From: Candidatus Sumerlaeota bacterium
Lineage (GTDB): Bacteria > Sumerlaeota > Sumerlaeia > JAFGJS01
Direction of reading: 5' to 3'
DNA length: 64,000 nt
Assembly: GCA_016928995.1 (NCBI GenBank)
Contig: JAFGJS010000102.1
Location: 19,682-83,681 of the forward strand
The notes beneath the pieces are model-generated. The model was given only the letters and a program-made list of their open reading frames with translations, had not been told where the DNA came from and searched no databases. Numbering within the stretch: position 1 is the stretch's first letter; each line of letters begins with the position of its first letter. A program made the position numbers and the translations under genes. Positions 53,454 to 64,000 of the stretch are shown here, piece after piece.

Positions 53454-55424
53454 ATGGATACATTGATCATGGGAACAGATTCAACGGCCTGCAAAACAAC
53501 AATCACCGTGCAGGCGGATACGGCGGGCAAGCCGATCAGCCCGCTGCTTTTCGGGATTTTCTTCGAGGATATCAATTATGCCGCGGACGGAGGGCTTTAT
53601 GCCGAGCTGGTGCGGAACCGTTCGTTCGAGTTTCAGGCGATTGAGAATCCTGAGTGGAACCAGTTGACGGGATGGGAATTGACCAAGCGCGGCGAGGGCG
53701 AGGGCTGGATGGGACTCGATGCCGCATGGCCGGTCCATCCGAACAATCCGCATTATGTCACATTGCACGTGGCGAAGGTCGGCGATGGTGTTGGTCTGAT
53801 TAATCCAGGATTTGACGGCATCGCAGTTAAAGAAGGCGAGGATTATGACCTGTCGCTGTTTGCGCGGCAACTGTATATGGGGCGGCGCTGGGGCCAGGGT
53901 TTTTCCGGCAAGGACGGCCCGATGCCGCTGGTTGTGCGGCTGGAAAGCGAGGAGGGCGAAGCGCTAGGGGAGGCGTCGCTGGAAGTCGCCGGACCGGAAT
54001 GGCAGCGTTTATCCGCGTCGATCCGCGCCAGCCGCACGGAAAAAGCGGCTCGACTGGTTTTGCTGGGGATGGACGTGGGCGGCGTCGCGTTGGATGTGAT
54101 TTCGCTGTTTCCGCGCAAGACTTTCCGCAATCGCCCGAATGGATTGCGGGCGGATCTGGCGCAGGCCATCGCGGACCTGCAGCCTAAGTTCGTGCGTTTT
54201 CCGGGCGGATGCCTGGTGCATGGCAACGGTCTGGGCAACGTGTATCGCTGGAAAGACACCATCGGTCCGATCGAACAGCGCCGGGGTCAGGCCAACCTGT
54301 GGGGCTATCATCAGGAAGTCGGACTGGGTTACTTCGAGTATTTTCAGTTTTGCGAGGACATCGGCGCCAAGCCGTTGCCGGTCGTTCCGTCCGGTGTGTG
54401 TTGTCAGAATGCGAGTCACACCAACGGCACGGGGCAGAGAGCGCTGCCGCTGGAGGAGATGCCGGCCTACATCCAGGACGTGCTCGATCTGATCGAATGG
54501 TCGAACGGTCCGGCCACGTCGGAATGGGGCGCCAAGCGCGCCGCCGCTGGTCATCCTGAGCCGTTCTACCTGGAATACCTCGGCGTGGGCAATGAGGAGC
54601 ACATCACGCCTGCCTTCGAGGAGCGTTTCAAGATGATTTACGAAGCCATTCAGGCGAAGCATCCCGAGATAACGGTCATCGGCACAGTCGGTCCGTTCTG
54701 GAAAGGCGATGATTTTGAGAATGGCTGGAAGATTGCTGATGCTTTGCAGCTGCCGATGGTAGATGAGCATTACTACGAATCGCCGGAATGGTTTATGGAC
54801 AATCTTGAGCGTTATGATGGCTATGATCGTAATAAATCAAAGGTTTACCTCGGTGAGTACGCCGCGCATGAGAAGAACCGGGCGACGACGCTGCGTTCGG
54901 CGCTGGCGGAGGCGGCCTATATGGTGGGGCTGGAGCGCAATGGCGATATCGTTGCGATGACCTCGTATGCGCCGTTGCTGGGTAAGGCCGGCCGCACGCA
55001 GTGGAATCCCGATCTGATTTATTTCAACAACACCGAGGTCTTCCCGACGATCAATTACTACGTGCAGCAGATGTTCGGCAATAACGCCGGAGACGTTTGG
55101 CTGCCAGTGGAGGTTGGCGATTCCACGAAACTCGCCGAGCTCGCCGTGTCTTCCGTGAAAGACAGCGCCACCGGCGACCTGATCCTGAAACTGGCGCATA
55201 ACGGCGCGCAGTCCAAGCCGTTGCAGATCAACCTGTCCGGCGCGAAGAGCCTTGTGCCCAGCGCCGTCGTGACGACGCTGACGGGCGATCCGTCGGCCTT
55301 AAACAACGAGGAATCGCCTAAAACTGTCGTGCCATCCACTTCGGAGATCGCCGTGAGTGAATCATTCGAGCACGTCGCGCCGCCGCATTCTTTGATCGTG
55401 ATACGAATCAAGATGAGCAACTAA
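53454..55424 (+). CDS. GH51 alpha-L-arabinofuranosidase
   Basis: A 656-aa retaining arabinofuranosidase that releases terminal L-arabinofuranose from arabinoxylan or arabinan oligosaccharides. It opens with SPLLFGIFFEDINYAADGGLYAELVRNRSFE, conserved in family 51, then RFPGGCLVHG, acid/base Glu381 in GVGNEEH, and nucleophile Glu468 in YLGEYAAH. A C-terminal beta domain closes the protein. No signal peptide is present, so it works on imported oligosaccharides. An in-frame TTG at 53463 and ATG at 53469 lie at better distances from AAAAGGG. It is followed after 20 nt by a GH43 gene, a functional pair. Confidence 0.93.
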   Translation: MDTLIMGTDSTACKTTITVQADTAGKPISPLLFGIFFEDINYAADGGLYAELVRNRSFEFQAIENPEWNQLTGWELTKRGEGEGWMGLDAAWPVHPNNPHYVTLHVAKVGDGVGLINPGFDGIAVKEGEDYDLSLFARQLYMGRRWGQGFSGKDGPMPLVVRLESEEGEALGEASLEVAGPEWQRLSASIRASRTEKAARLVLLGMDVGGVALDVISLFPRKTFRNRPNGLRADLAQAIADLQPKFVRFPGGCLVHGNGLGNVYRWKDTIGPIEQRRGQANLWGYHQEVGLGYFEYFQFCEDIGAKPLPVVPSGVCCQNASHTNGTGQRALPLEEMPAYIQDVLDLIEWSNGPATSEWGAKRAAAGHPEPFYLEYLGVGNEEHITPAFEERFKMIYEAIQAKHPEITVIGTVGPFWKGDDFENGWKIADALQLPMVDEHYYESPEWFMDNLERYDGYDRNKSKVYLGEYAAHEKNRATTLRSALAEAAYMVGLERNGDIVAMTSYAPLLGKAGRTQWNPDLIYFNNTEVFPTINYYVQQMFGNNAGDVWLPVEVGDSTKLAELAVSSVKDSATGDLILKLAHNGAQSKPLQINLSGAKSLVPSAVVTTLTGDPSALNNEESPKTVVPSTSEIAVSESFEHVAPPHSLIVIRIKMSN

Positions 55425-55444
55425 AAGATAGAAAGAAAATCATA

Positions 55445-56698
55445 ATGACTGACCGAATTTCATCACAGGCGCCGAATCCGTTGCTTCCGCGTTCGCTGGA
55501 CGCCGATCCCGAGCCGCGCGTGTGGGCGGATGGGCGCATGTATATCTATGGTTCGCGCGATCAGGCGCACGGCCGGGTGTATTGCAGCGAGCACTATCAC
55601 GTGCTTTCGTCCGACGACCTGGTGCACTGGACCGATCACGGCGTTTCGTTTTCGATGAGCGATACGCCGGAGGGCAGCGGGAGGCTGCTCTATGCCTGCG
55701 ACTGCGAATGCAAGGACGGCGTATATTATTTATATTATTGCACGGACAACGGCAGCCTGGGCGTGGCGATGAGCGACTCGCCGACCGGACCGTTTCGTAA
55801 CGCGCAATATATCGGCGGGCTACCCAATCAACCTGGCATCGATCCGGCGGTGTTCATTGATGACGACGGCCAGGCTTACCTCTACTGGGGGCAAACGAAC
55901 AATGTCCGCGCCGCGAAACTGAAACCAAACATGGTCGAGGTGGAAAAGGAGTCGATCATGCAGCCGCTGAGCCTCGCTGAGCACTTCTTCCATGAAGGCA
56001 GCGCGATGATCAAGCGCAACGGCGTTTACTATTTTGTGTATGCGGACGAGAGCCGCGGCCGGCGCCCCAGCTGCCTGGGGTATGCGACGGCGCCGGCGCC
56101 GCTGGGGCCGTTCACCTATCGCGGCGTGATCATCGACAACCTGGGCTGCGATCCCGGCGTGTGGAACAATCATGGGCGCATCATTGAGTTCAAGGGGCAG
56201 TGGTATGTCTTTTATCATCGCTCGATTCAGAATAGCAAATGCCCGCGTCAGGTTTGCGCGGAGCCGATCACGTTCACCGAAGACGGTCTGATTCCCGAAG
56301 TGGAGATGACCTCGCGCGGCGTCGGCGCTCCACTGGATTTGACGCGGCAAACACCGGCCCATGCCGCATGCATCCTGACGGGCAATGCGCGGCTGGAGAT
56401 GGGCGAGGACGCGAGATTATCGCTGCAGCAAATTCACGACGGCGACACGGCGCTGTTTCGGGGCGTATGCTTTGGAAGACAGGCGCGGAACTTCACGGTT
56501 CGATGCTCCACGCCGGCCAAAGACGGCGTGATCGAAGCGCGGATCGACGATTCGGGGAGCGATCCTGTTGCTGTGTTAGACCTTTCTGCGTCATCAGTTC
56601 CGCTGATCACGGACGTTCCGCTTGAGGACGTTCATGATTTGCACCTGACATTCAAAACCAGCGCTCCCATGTCGCTCGACTGGTTCCAATTCGGTTGA
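55445..56698 (+). CDS. GH43 glycosidase with C-terminal CBM6-like domain
   Basis: A 417-aa five-bladed propeller enzyme of family 43 (xylosidase or arabinofuranosidase). The first acidic catalytic residue is in NPLLPRSLDADPEPRVWADGRMY (the DPxP motif is DADPEP); GIDPAVFIDDDGQAYLYWG holds the central Asp; and HFFHEGSAM holds the acid Glu. Residues about 290-417 form a beta-sandwich like a CBM6 (ending FKTSAPMSLDWFQF). It lacks a signal peptide and is probably co-transcribed with the GH51 gene. Confidence 0.9.
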   Translation: MTDRISSQAPNPLLPRSLDADPEPRVWADGRMYIYGSRDQAHGRVYCSEHYHVLSSDDLVHWTDHGVSFSMSDTPEGSGRLLYACDCECKDGVYYLYYCTDNGSLGVAMSDSPTGPFRNAQYIGGLPNQPGIDPAVFIDDDGQAYLYWGQTNNVRAAKLKPNMVEVEKESIMQPLSLAEHFFHEGSAMIKRNGVYYFVYADESRGRRPSCLGYATAPAPLGPFTYRGVIIDNLGCDPGVWNNHGRIIEFKGQWYVFYHRSIQNSKCPRQVCAEPITFTEDGLIPEVEMTSRGVGAPLDLTRQTPAHAACILTGNARLEMGEDARLSLQQIHDGDTALFRGVCFGRQARNFTVRCSTPAKDGVIEARIDDSGSDPVAVLDLSASSVPLITDVPLEDVHDLHLTFKTSAPMSLDWFQFG

Positions 56699-56720
56699 TT
56701 TTGAATGCTAGCGGATTGAA

Positions 56721-57650
56721 TCAGGTTGTATGGCGGAAAGGACGCTTGCGTCTGAAATCCGGCAAGTAGCGGTATGGGCTTTCAAGGCCTTGGATGAAGG
56801 CGTTTTCCAGACCGAGCGACAGGGCGTAATCCGTCACTTCGTCATATTCTTCAATTGTCAGCGTACGGTTGATTTCAGGATGGTTGCAGGCATTGTATTG
56901 CGGTGAGTATTGCGACATGACGCTGACGAAGGTCTGCGGCGATAATTCCGCCAGAAAGCGAAGGCATCGGCGGCTATTCTCCACGCAGCCAGGTTGCACC
57001 AGGTGGCGAACAAGCAAGCCTTTTACGGCGACGCCTTGATCATCCAATGTTAAAAGGCCGACCTGATCCTGCATTTCACGGAGCGCTTCCGGTGCGACGT
57101 CCGCATAGTCGTCCGCCGCGGAATAGCGCTGGCTCAGGCTATTATCCATGTACTTGATGTCCGGCATATAAATCTGCACCAGACCGCGAATCTGCCTGAG
57201 CGCGTCCACGGAATCGTAGCCGTTGGAGTTATAGACAATCGGGATCGTCAGCCCTTTGGATCGGGCCGCGATGATGGCGTCGGCCATGGGGAAGATCAGG
57301 TGCGAGGGGGAAACGAAATTGATGTTATGCGCCCCAGCGTCCTGCAGGCGCAGCATTTCGGCCGCCAGTTCGTCCGTGTTCAGCGTGCGGACGCGGCTCT
57401 GCCGATATTCCTGACTGATCTGGTAATTCTGGCAAAAGACGCAGTGCAGATTGCATCCGGCGAAGAAGATGGTCCCGGAGCCTTTGGAGCCGGAGATCGG
57501 CGGCTCCTCGCCAAAGTGCAGTCCGGCGTGCGAAACCGGAATGCCGGAGCCCACGCCGCAGAAACCGGTCTTGCCTTCCAGCCGGTTCACCTTGCATCTG
57601 CGCGGACAGCATTCGCAGCTGGCCAGTTGGTCTGTTAAGGGCCTATTCAT
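56721..57650 (-). CDS. Radical SAM protein, PflX/COG1313 type
   Basis: A 309-aa radical SAM protein related to pyruvate-formate-lyase activating enzymes. The 4Fe-4S motif is CNLHCVFC (CxxxCxxC). An N-terminal CECCPRRCKVNRLEGKTGFCG adds four Cys typical of the PflX group. Its natural partner is not known; a glycyl radical enzyme is not seen here. ATG 57650 is preferred; longer in-frame starts would overlap the upstream gene. It probably shares a transcript with the acetyltransferase upstream. Confidence 0.85.
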   Translation of the reverse strand: MNRPLTDQLASCECCPRRCKVNRLEGKTGFCGVGSGIPVSHAGLHFGEEPPISGSKGSGTIFFAGCNLHCVFCQNYQISQEYRQSRVRTLNTDELAAEMLRLQDAGAHNINFVSPSHLIFPMADAIIAARSKGLTIPIVYNSNGYDSVDALRQIRGLVQIYMPDIKYMDNSLSQRYSAADDYADVAPEALREMQDQVGLLTLDDQGVAVKGLLVRHLVQPGCVENSRRCLRFLAELSPQTFVSVMSQYSPQYNACNHPEINRTLTIEEYDEVTDYALSLGLENAFIQGLESPYRYLPDFRRKRPFRHTT

Positions 57651-57672
57651 CTCTCGACCGCCAGTCATGCGT

Positions 57673-58245
57673 TCAGATTTGCCCGTCATCTCGAATTTTC
57701 GCATAGACGCATGTGTCTCGCAGCGTCCCATCGATATGCCGTTCATCCTGCCGCAGCACGCCCTCTAGCATGAAATCCAAGCGTTCGGGCACGCGGCGGC
57801 TCCTGGTGTTTCTCGTGTCCATGCGCATTTCAACCCGGTTCATTTTCAATTGCTCAAACGCGAACCGGGCGATCTCCGCGGCAGCTTCTGTGATATAACC
57901 CTGCCGCGCATAGGAATTGCGAATCCAGTATCCGATTTCACATTTGGGAACCGACCAGTCAACTCGATGCAATCCGCTGCCGCCGATAAAGGTCATCGAA
58001 TCCTTGAGAAAGAGATGCAGGCGATGATCGCGGCCTTCTTTGAATGCGTTTTCCGCATTAACGCAATTGCCTTTGGCTTCAGTCAAGGTTGGCACATGAT
58101 CCGCCCACGGCATCCAGGGCGCCAAGGCGTTGATGCTCTCCTCAATGGCTTCGCGCATCGGCTGTGCATCGGCTTCAGAGGCGGGACGGATGAAAAGTCT
58201 ATCGGTCTCTAATTCAAGCGGAAAGGGAATGCCGTTCATCGCCAT
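57673..58245 (-). CDS. GNAT acetyltransferase, RimJ/RimL type
   Basis: A 190-aa N-acetyltransferase with the RimJ/RimL pattern: TDRLFIRPASEADAQPM near the N terminus, EIGYWIRNSYARQGYITEAAAEIARFAF around the acetyl-CoA-binding RQGYIT loop, and NRVEMRMDTRNTRSRRVPERLDFMLEGVLRQDE. These enzymes acetylate ribosomal protein N termini or small amines; the substrate here is unknown. TGGAG lies 9 nt before the ATG. The next gene begins 22 nt downstream. Confidence 0.9.
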   Translation of the reverse strand: MAMNGIPFPLELETDRLFIRPASEADAQPMREAIEESINALAPWMPWADHVPTLTEAKGNCVNAENAFKEGRDHRLHLFLKDSMTFIGGSGLHRVDWSVPKCEIGYWIRNSYARQGYITEAAAEIARFAFEQLKMNRVEMRMDTRNTRSRRVPERLDFMLEGVLRQDERHIDGTLRDTCVYAKIRDDGQI

Positions 58246-58357
58246 GCGCGCATCTCCAGATAAAAATTCAAGTTTTCACCATAACAATAGGCATAGCGTT
58301 GTGCCATTGTGTTGATGCTGTAACATCATTGGGCTTGCATTGAGCGTATTCGTTGCA

Positions 58358-58490
58358 TTGTTGAAAACCTTTTCGTACTCGTAATCAGCGTAGCGGTACT
58401 CGTACTCGATTTTATCGCTATCGCACCCGTTTGAAATACGTTTTGAGAACGAGGACGAGAACGAATGTGATTTCCCATGGTTTTCAACAA
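58358..58490. repeat. Inverted-repeat element E (12-bp ends, GTACTC hexamers inside)
   Basis: TTGTTGAAAACC (58358-58369) and its exact complement GGTTTTCAACAA (58479-58490) bound a 133-nt element. Inside are CGTACTC-like units on the left (58373-58412) and CGAGGACGAGAACG-like units on the right (58446-58463). It has the outline of a MITE or a large hairpin. No target duplication was clear. Confidence 0.7.
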
Positions 58491-58576
58491 AGCACGGATG
58501 AGTCACATTCTGTGATATTCATGATTATCGGTCAATGGCAGACATCATATTCTGCGCTAAAAGCACTGCTTTTTGA

Positions 58577-58754
58577 TGGGCGTATCTCAAAATTGTTCAG
58601 ATTGTATGCTTCTGACTCTTGCTCCCGTTCTTGCTCTTGCTCTCAATCGGATTCTGGCGAACGGATTCAGCATTAGGATTTTAATGGCTGATGCTTTGTA
58701 AAAAATTCCAACTGTGTGAAGTGCATTTTATCAGAGTAAGAGCAAGAGCAAGAA
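58577..58754. repeat. Dispersed hexamer inverted repeat B, copy 2 (C)
   Basis: Homologous to the element at 53021-53216 (about two thirds identical by eye), with CTTGCT units at about 58615-58644 and AGCAAG units at about 58734-58754. Upstream flank and internal blocks align; the central portion has diverged. It lies in the purL upstream region. Confidence 0.8.
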
Positions 58755-58934
58755 AAGACGTACGATAAAGCCGAGATAAGCCCTTTTTTGAGGGTAAATC
58801 GAGATTCGTTGTTGATCTTTTGATTTGGATCGCTGATTTTCGGTTTTTCATGCGTGGGATTCGGCTGCAGAGGCGATTTTTCGCGGCTGATACAGCCGGT
58901 CGGCGCAGAGTGGAAAGCCCCGGAGACTAACCTA

Positions 58935-61181
58935 ATGAAAGCCATCGCAATCACCCCTGAAATCGTCGCCGAACACGGACTAACGCCAGAAGAGTACGAG
59001 AAACTGCTCGAAATCTTGGGACGCGAGCCGTCCATCACGGAACTGGGCATTTTTTCCGTGATGTGGAGCGAGCATTGCAGCTATAAAAACTCGCGGCCGG
59101 TGCTGAAGCGATTCCCGACCACGGGTCCGCAGGTGCTGCAAGGTCCGGGCGAGAACGCCGGAGTGATCGACATCGGCAACGGCCTGGCCTGCTGCTTCAA
59201 GATCGAGTCGCATAACCATCCGTCGGCGGTGATGCCTTACGCCGGAGCGGCGACGGGCGTGGGCGGGATTCTGCGCGACATTTTCACGATGGGCGCGCGG
59301 CCCGTGGCGATGCTCAACTCGCTGCGTTTCGGCATGCCGGATTCGCCGCGCATGCAGCACCTGATCGACGGCGTGATCAAGGGCATCGCGGACTACGGCA
59401 ACTGCGTGGGCGTGCCGACCGTGGCCGGCGAGGTGTATTACGAAACGTGCTTTGAGCAGAATATCCTGGTCAACGCGATGTGCGTCGGCCTGATGAAACA
59501 CGAGGAACTCACACTGGCTCAGGCCGAGGGCGCGGGTAACCTGATCATCTACTTCGGCAATGCGACCGGGCGCGACGGAATTCACGGCGCGACGTTCGCC
59601 TCGGAGGAGCTGACCGACGAGACCATCGAGCAACGCAGCGCGGTGCAGGTCGGCGATCCGTTCATGGGCAAGAAAATTCTCGAAGCCACGCTGGAGCTGA
59701 TCCGCGAAAACGCCGTGGTGGGGATTCAGGACATGGGCGCGGCCGGGCTGACCTGCTCGAGCTGCGAAATGGCCGGTCGCGCGGGCACCGGCGTGGAGAT
59801 CGACCTTTCCAAGGTGCCGCAACGCGCGGAAAACATGAGCGCTTACGAGCTGATGCTCAGCGAATCGCAGGAGCGCATGCTGGCGGTTTGCCGGCCGGAT
59901 CAATTCGAGAAGGCCAAGGCGATCCTGGAGCATTGGGAGGTGGGTTGCCATGTGCTGGGCGAGGTGAACGACAGCGGCCTGCTGACAGTGAAGCACAATG
60001 GCGAGGTCGTGGCGCATGTTCCGGCCGACCAAATCTCCATCGAAGCGCCGGTGTATCATCGCGAACAGAGCGATGCGCCGTGGCTCGGTGAGCTGCGCTC
60101 GTGGGATGAGGTGGACATCAGCGGCGACGATCCGCAGGAGCAATTCATCAAGTTGCTGAGTTGGCCGAGCATCGCGAGCAAGCGCTGGGTGTATGAGCAA
60201 TACGACCACATGGTGCAGACCAACACGATGGTGCGTCCGGGGAGCGACGCGGCCGTGATCCGCGTGCGCGGCACAAACACGGCGCTGGCCATGACCACCG
60301 ATTGCAACAGCATGCTCTGCTTCCTCAATCCGGAGATGGGCGGCCGGATCGCCGTGGCTGAAGCGGCGCGGAATATTGTATGCAGCGGAGCTAAGCCTCT
60401 TGGCATCACGGACTGCTTGAACTTCGGCAATCCGATGAAGCCGCACGTGTTCCGGCAATTCGACCGGGCGTGCACCGGCATCTCGGAGGCGTGCGAAGTC
60501 TTCAACACCCCCGTCACCGGGGGCAATGTCAGCTTCTATAATGAGTCCAAGGGCCTGGCGGTTTTCCCCTCGCCCGTGATCGGCATGATCGGCGTGGCCG
60601 AAGATCAGGCGCACGTTACGACGTCATGCTTCAAGAACGAAGGGGATAAGATTTACCTCCTCGGTCCGGGCGCTTCGCATCTCGGCGGCAGCCAGTACCT
60701 GCGCCAGAGGCAACACGAGGCGCAAAAGAACGGCGCGGCGGGCGCCAATGATGCATTGATGTCGTCATGGCCGATCGGGCCGTGTCCGCGGATCGACTTG
60801 CAACTTGAAAAACAAGTTCAGGATTTCCTGTTGGCCGCCATCCGCGAGGGATTGATCGCCTCCGCGCATGACGTCACCGAAGGCGGGCTTGCCGTGGCGC
60901 TGGCGGAAGCTTGCATCAGCGGCGAGCGGAAAATCGGCGCGAAGATCGGTCTCAATGCCTCCGGCCAGGAACTGCTGATCCAGCTATTCAGCGAAGAGCC
61001 TTCCCGCATCGTGGTTTCCGTAAGCTCGGGTCAGGCCAAGGCTTTCGAAGCCAAGGCCGCCGCTGTCCGGGTTTCCGCAATGTCGCTAGGAGAAGTTGGC
61101 GGCGACGCGCTTGAAATCCAGGGCGCAATCAGCATGGGACTCGACGCAATCGTGGATCAGTATGACCGCAAGCCATTCTAA
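58935..61181 (+). CDS. purL: Phosphoribosylformylglycinamidine synthase PurL
   Basis: The ATP-dependent subunit (748 aa) of the fourth step of purine synthesis, of the short type that works with PurS and PurQ. Diagnostic stretches are [20 protein letters not shown], the [14 protein letters not shown] segment, [24 protein letters not shown], and [20 protein letters not shown] precedes ATG 58935 by 9 nt; upstream in-frame sequence is repeat-flanking. No purS or purQ is visible, so those are elsewhere. Confidence 0.97.
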   Translation: MKAIAITPEIVAEHGLTPEEYEKLLEILGREPSITELGIFSVMWSEHCSYKNSRPVLKRFPTTGPQVLQGPGENAGVIDIGNGLACCFKIESHNHPSAVMPYAGAATGVGGILRDIFTMGARPVAMLNSLRFGMPDSPRMQHLIDGVIKGIADYGNCVGVPTVAGEVYYETCFEQNILVNAMCVGLMKHEELTLAQAEGAGNLIIYFGNATGRDGIHGATFASEELTDETIEQRSAVQVGDPFMGKKILEATLELIRENAVVGIQDMGAAGLTCSSCEMAGRAGTGVEIDLSKVPQRAENMSAYELMLSESQERMLAVCRPDQFEKAKAILEHWEVGCHVLGEVNDSGLLTVKHNGEVVAHVPADQISIEAPVYHREQSDAPWLGELRSWDEVDISGDDPQEQFIKLLSWPSIASKRWVYEQYDHMVQTNTMVRPGSDAAVIRVRGTNTALAMTTDCNSMLCFLNPEMGGRIAVAEAARNIVCSGAKPLGITDCLNFGNPMKPHVFRQFDRACTGISEACEVFNTPVTGGNVSFYNESKGLAVFPSPVIGMIGVAEDQAHVTTSCFKNEGDKIYLLGPGASHLGGSQYLRQRQHEAQKNGAAGANDALMSSWPIGPCPRIDLQLEKQVQDFLLAAIREGLIASAHDVTEGGLAVALAEACISGERKIGAKIGLNASGQELLIQLFSEEPSRIVVSVSSGQAKAFEAKAAAVRVSAMSLGEVGGDALEIQGAISMGLDAIVDQYDRKPF

Positions 61182-61271
61182 CAAACGGATTGCATTGGCG
61201 ATTCGTTTCGGAGATTCCTCAACCAGCGATTTTTGCCTGTTAACGAGTAGTATTCCAGCGGGAGTTTGAGC

Positions 61272-62600
61272 ATGCCGTCCTTCGCCTTGATCCAAAGCAC
61301 TTCAGATCGTCTTTGGAATATCGATGAACAGGGAGTCACACCCGGCGGCGCCGGGGCTCCCAATCTCATCGTCACCAATCAGACCGGCCAGACCTGGAAG
61401 GGATTTGGCGGGTGTTTCAATGAATTGGGCTGGCGTATGCTGTCCGGTTTGACGCCCGAGAAGCGCGACGCTGTGTTTCGCGATTTATTCGCTCCGGATG
61501 GCGATTGCCGCTTCACTTTCTGCCGCGTGCCCATCGGCGCCAGCGACTATGCGGAAAGCTGGTACAGCCTTAATGAGCATCCGGATGATTTTGCGATGGA
61601 GCATTTTTCCATCGAGCGGGATCAGAACGCGTTGATTCCGTACATCCGGGAAGCGCAAAAGTGGCAGCCGGACTTGAAGTTTTTTGCCTCGCCGTGGGGT
61701 CCGCCCACCTGGCTGAAACGTCCTGCCGAGTACCATGGCGGGTCGCTAATCACGGAAGAAAAGTATTGCAGTGCGTATGCGCTCTACCTTCTGAAATTCG
61801 CCCAGGCTTACAAGGCGCAGGGGATTCCCATTGCGCAGATCCACGTGCAGAACGAGCCGATGTTCGCGCATAACTTTCCGTCGTGCGTTTGGACCGGAGA
61901 GCAGATGCGGGATTTTATCCGGGATTACATGGGACCGCTGTTTGAGCGGGAGGGCGTGGACACGGAGATTTGGGCGGGCACGATCAATGGACCGCAGGGA
62001 GATCAACTGCATCCCAACTGCAACCATTTCGTCAATCTGATCCTGGAAGATCCGGAAGCGCGAAAGCATGTCTCCGGCGTTGGTTATCAATGGGCGGGCA
62101 AGCTGGCGATCCAGCGCACCCGCCAATCCTGGCCAGATCTGCCGTTGATGCAAACGGAAAACGAATGCGGCGACGGAAGGAACACCTGGGATTACGCCTG
62201 CTATGTCTGGGACTTGTTTTATCATTATATCACGAACGGAGCCGAGGCTTACATCTACTGGAACATGGCGCTGCAGCCTGAAGGCGAGAGCACATGGGGC
62301 TGGAAACAAAACTCGCTGATCACCGTTGATCCGGAGACGGGCGATGTGACCTGCAATCCGGAATACTACGTCATGAAGCATTTCTCGCGCTATATTCGTC
62401 CGGGCGCTCAGCGGCTTAATCTGCTGGGGCGCTGGTCGGGCTATGCCGTGGGATTTCGCGATGACCGCTCCATCGTGCTGGCGGTCCGCAATCCCTTTGC
62501 CGAGGCCAAGGAGCTGCAAATCGAGTTGCCCGGCGCCGCGCGCTACAGCTGCCGGTTGCAGCCGCTTTCGATCAACACTCTGGTGTTGGCGATGGAGTGA
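61272..62600 (+). CDS. GH30 family glycosidase
   Basis: A 442-aa family 30 TIM-barrel enzyme (glucosylceramidase/beta-1,6-glucanase/xylanase clan). GFGGCFNELGWRML marks the start of the barrel; Glu195 in HVQNEP is the acid/base and Glu296 in MQTENECG the likely nucleophile. A short C-terminal beta domain ends in LSINTLVLAME. It lacks a signal peptide, unusual because many GH30 enzymes are secreted. ATG 61272 with GGAG 7 nt upstream is preferred to an in-frame TTG. It sits between purL and purF without metabolic relation to them. Confidence 0.9.
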   Translation: MPSFALIQSTSDRLWNIDEQGVTPGGAGAPNLIVTNQTGQTWKGFGGCFNELGWRMLSGLTPEKRDAVFRDLFAPDGDCRFTFCRVPIGASDYAESWYSLNEHPDDFAMEHFSIERDQNALIPYIREAQKWQPDLKFFASPWGPPTWLKRPAEYHGGSLITEEKYCSAYALYLLKFAQAYKAQGIPIAQIHVQNEPMFAHNFPSCVWTGEQMRDFIRDYMGPLFEREGVDTEIWAGTINGPQGDQLHPNCNHFVNLILEDPEARKHVSGVGYQWAGKLAIQRTRQSWPDLPLMQTENECGDGRNTWDYACYVWDLFYHYITNGAEAYIYWNMALQPEGESTWGWKQNSLITVDPETGDVTCNPEYYVMKHFSRYIRPGAQRLNLLGRWSGYAVGFRDDRSIVLAVRNPFAEAKELQIELPGAARYSCRLQPLSINTLVLAME

Positions 62601-62737
62601 CACGGTCAGAGAGCACGCGGTTATCCAGGCAGATCATGCGCAGGCATCCGTGAATAAAGTTTGATTTTAGGTTAGAGCGCTGTTAAAGTTGGTTCATCGC
62701 ACATCACAAAAGGCCAGCATAATGAAAGTGAAAACGC

Positions 62738-64000
<1,263 letters not shown>

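Larger units (their letters stand above)
58246..58934. other. Divergent intergenic region, GNAT / purL
   Basis: A 689-nt gap holding two unrelated repeat elements, E (58358-58490) and the second copy of B (58577-58754). CGGAG at 58921 is the purL ribosome site. No purine riboswitch or other RNA gene was recognised. Confidence 0.5.

Overview
The window is a gene-dense chromosomal segment with G+C in the mid-50s percent by eye. It comes from a flagellated, Gram-negative bacterium: there are P-ring and L-ring flagellar genes, a lipoprotein FlgH, exported proteins, and GlnE. No 16S or other clean taxonomic marker is present. The mix of a giant repeat-bearing surface protein, HDOD and degenerate HD-GYP response regulators, a DUF1854/ABC pair and odd intergenic hexamer repeats fits an uncultivated lineage near the PVC/FCB or Omnitrophota/Sumerlaeota/Hydrogenedentota neighbourhood. 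That placement is inference only.

Layout. 0-9 kb: chromosome and envelope housekeeping. smc runs leftward and a lone FtsX-like gene runs away from it; then a leftward set of WalJ-like MBL hydrolase, class A PBP and prmA. 9.3-17.3 kb: a rightward signalling operon of two histidine kinases with near-duplicate catalytic cores and three response regulators (HDOD, degenerate HD-GYP, stand-alone). None has a DNA-binding domain. 17.5-20.1 kb: two uncharacterised envelope proteins. 20.4-30.0 kb: one gene of about 3,180 codons for an exported surface protein with about eight 181-residue repeats, followed by two overlapping tiny genes. 30.7-35.8 kb: a Cys/Met-metabolism PLP enzyme, then a GHL10-like glycosidase translationally coupled to a YfhO-family membrane protein. 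35.8-42.4 kb: DUF1854 protein and ABC exporter (leftward), a structured divergent intergenic region, and glnE (rightward). 42.4-43.7 kb: a divergent STAS protein and a response regulator with an NTF2-like output domain. 43.7-52.7 kb: a leftward flagellar rod/ring/hook-junction cluster flgF-G-A-H-I-J-M-N-K-L, with a convincing sigma-28 promoter before flgM. 53.4-64 kb: cytoplasmic glycosidases (GH51, GH43, GH30) interspersed with a radical SAM enzyme, a GNAT, purL and a 3'-truncated purF.

The most promising unexplained structures are these: (i) the 38.73-38.96 kb region, which on the minus strand has an apparent aptamer-like fold, an antiterminator and a terminator hairpin in front of the ABC/DUF1854 genes, matching no riboswitch class I recognise; (ii) a family of intergenic inverted repeats built from hexanucleotide units, with two clearly homologous copies; and (iii) the two-kinase, three-regulator system without a transcription-factor output. 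Promoters, terminators and folds were read by eye and no search was run.
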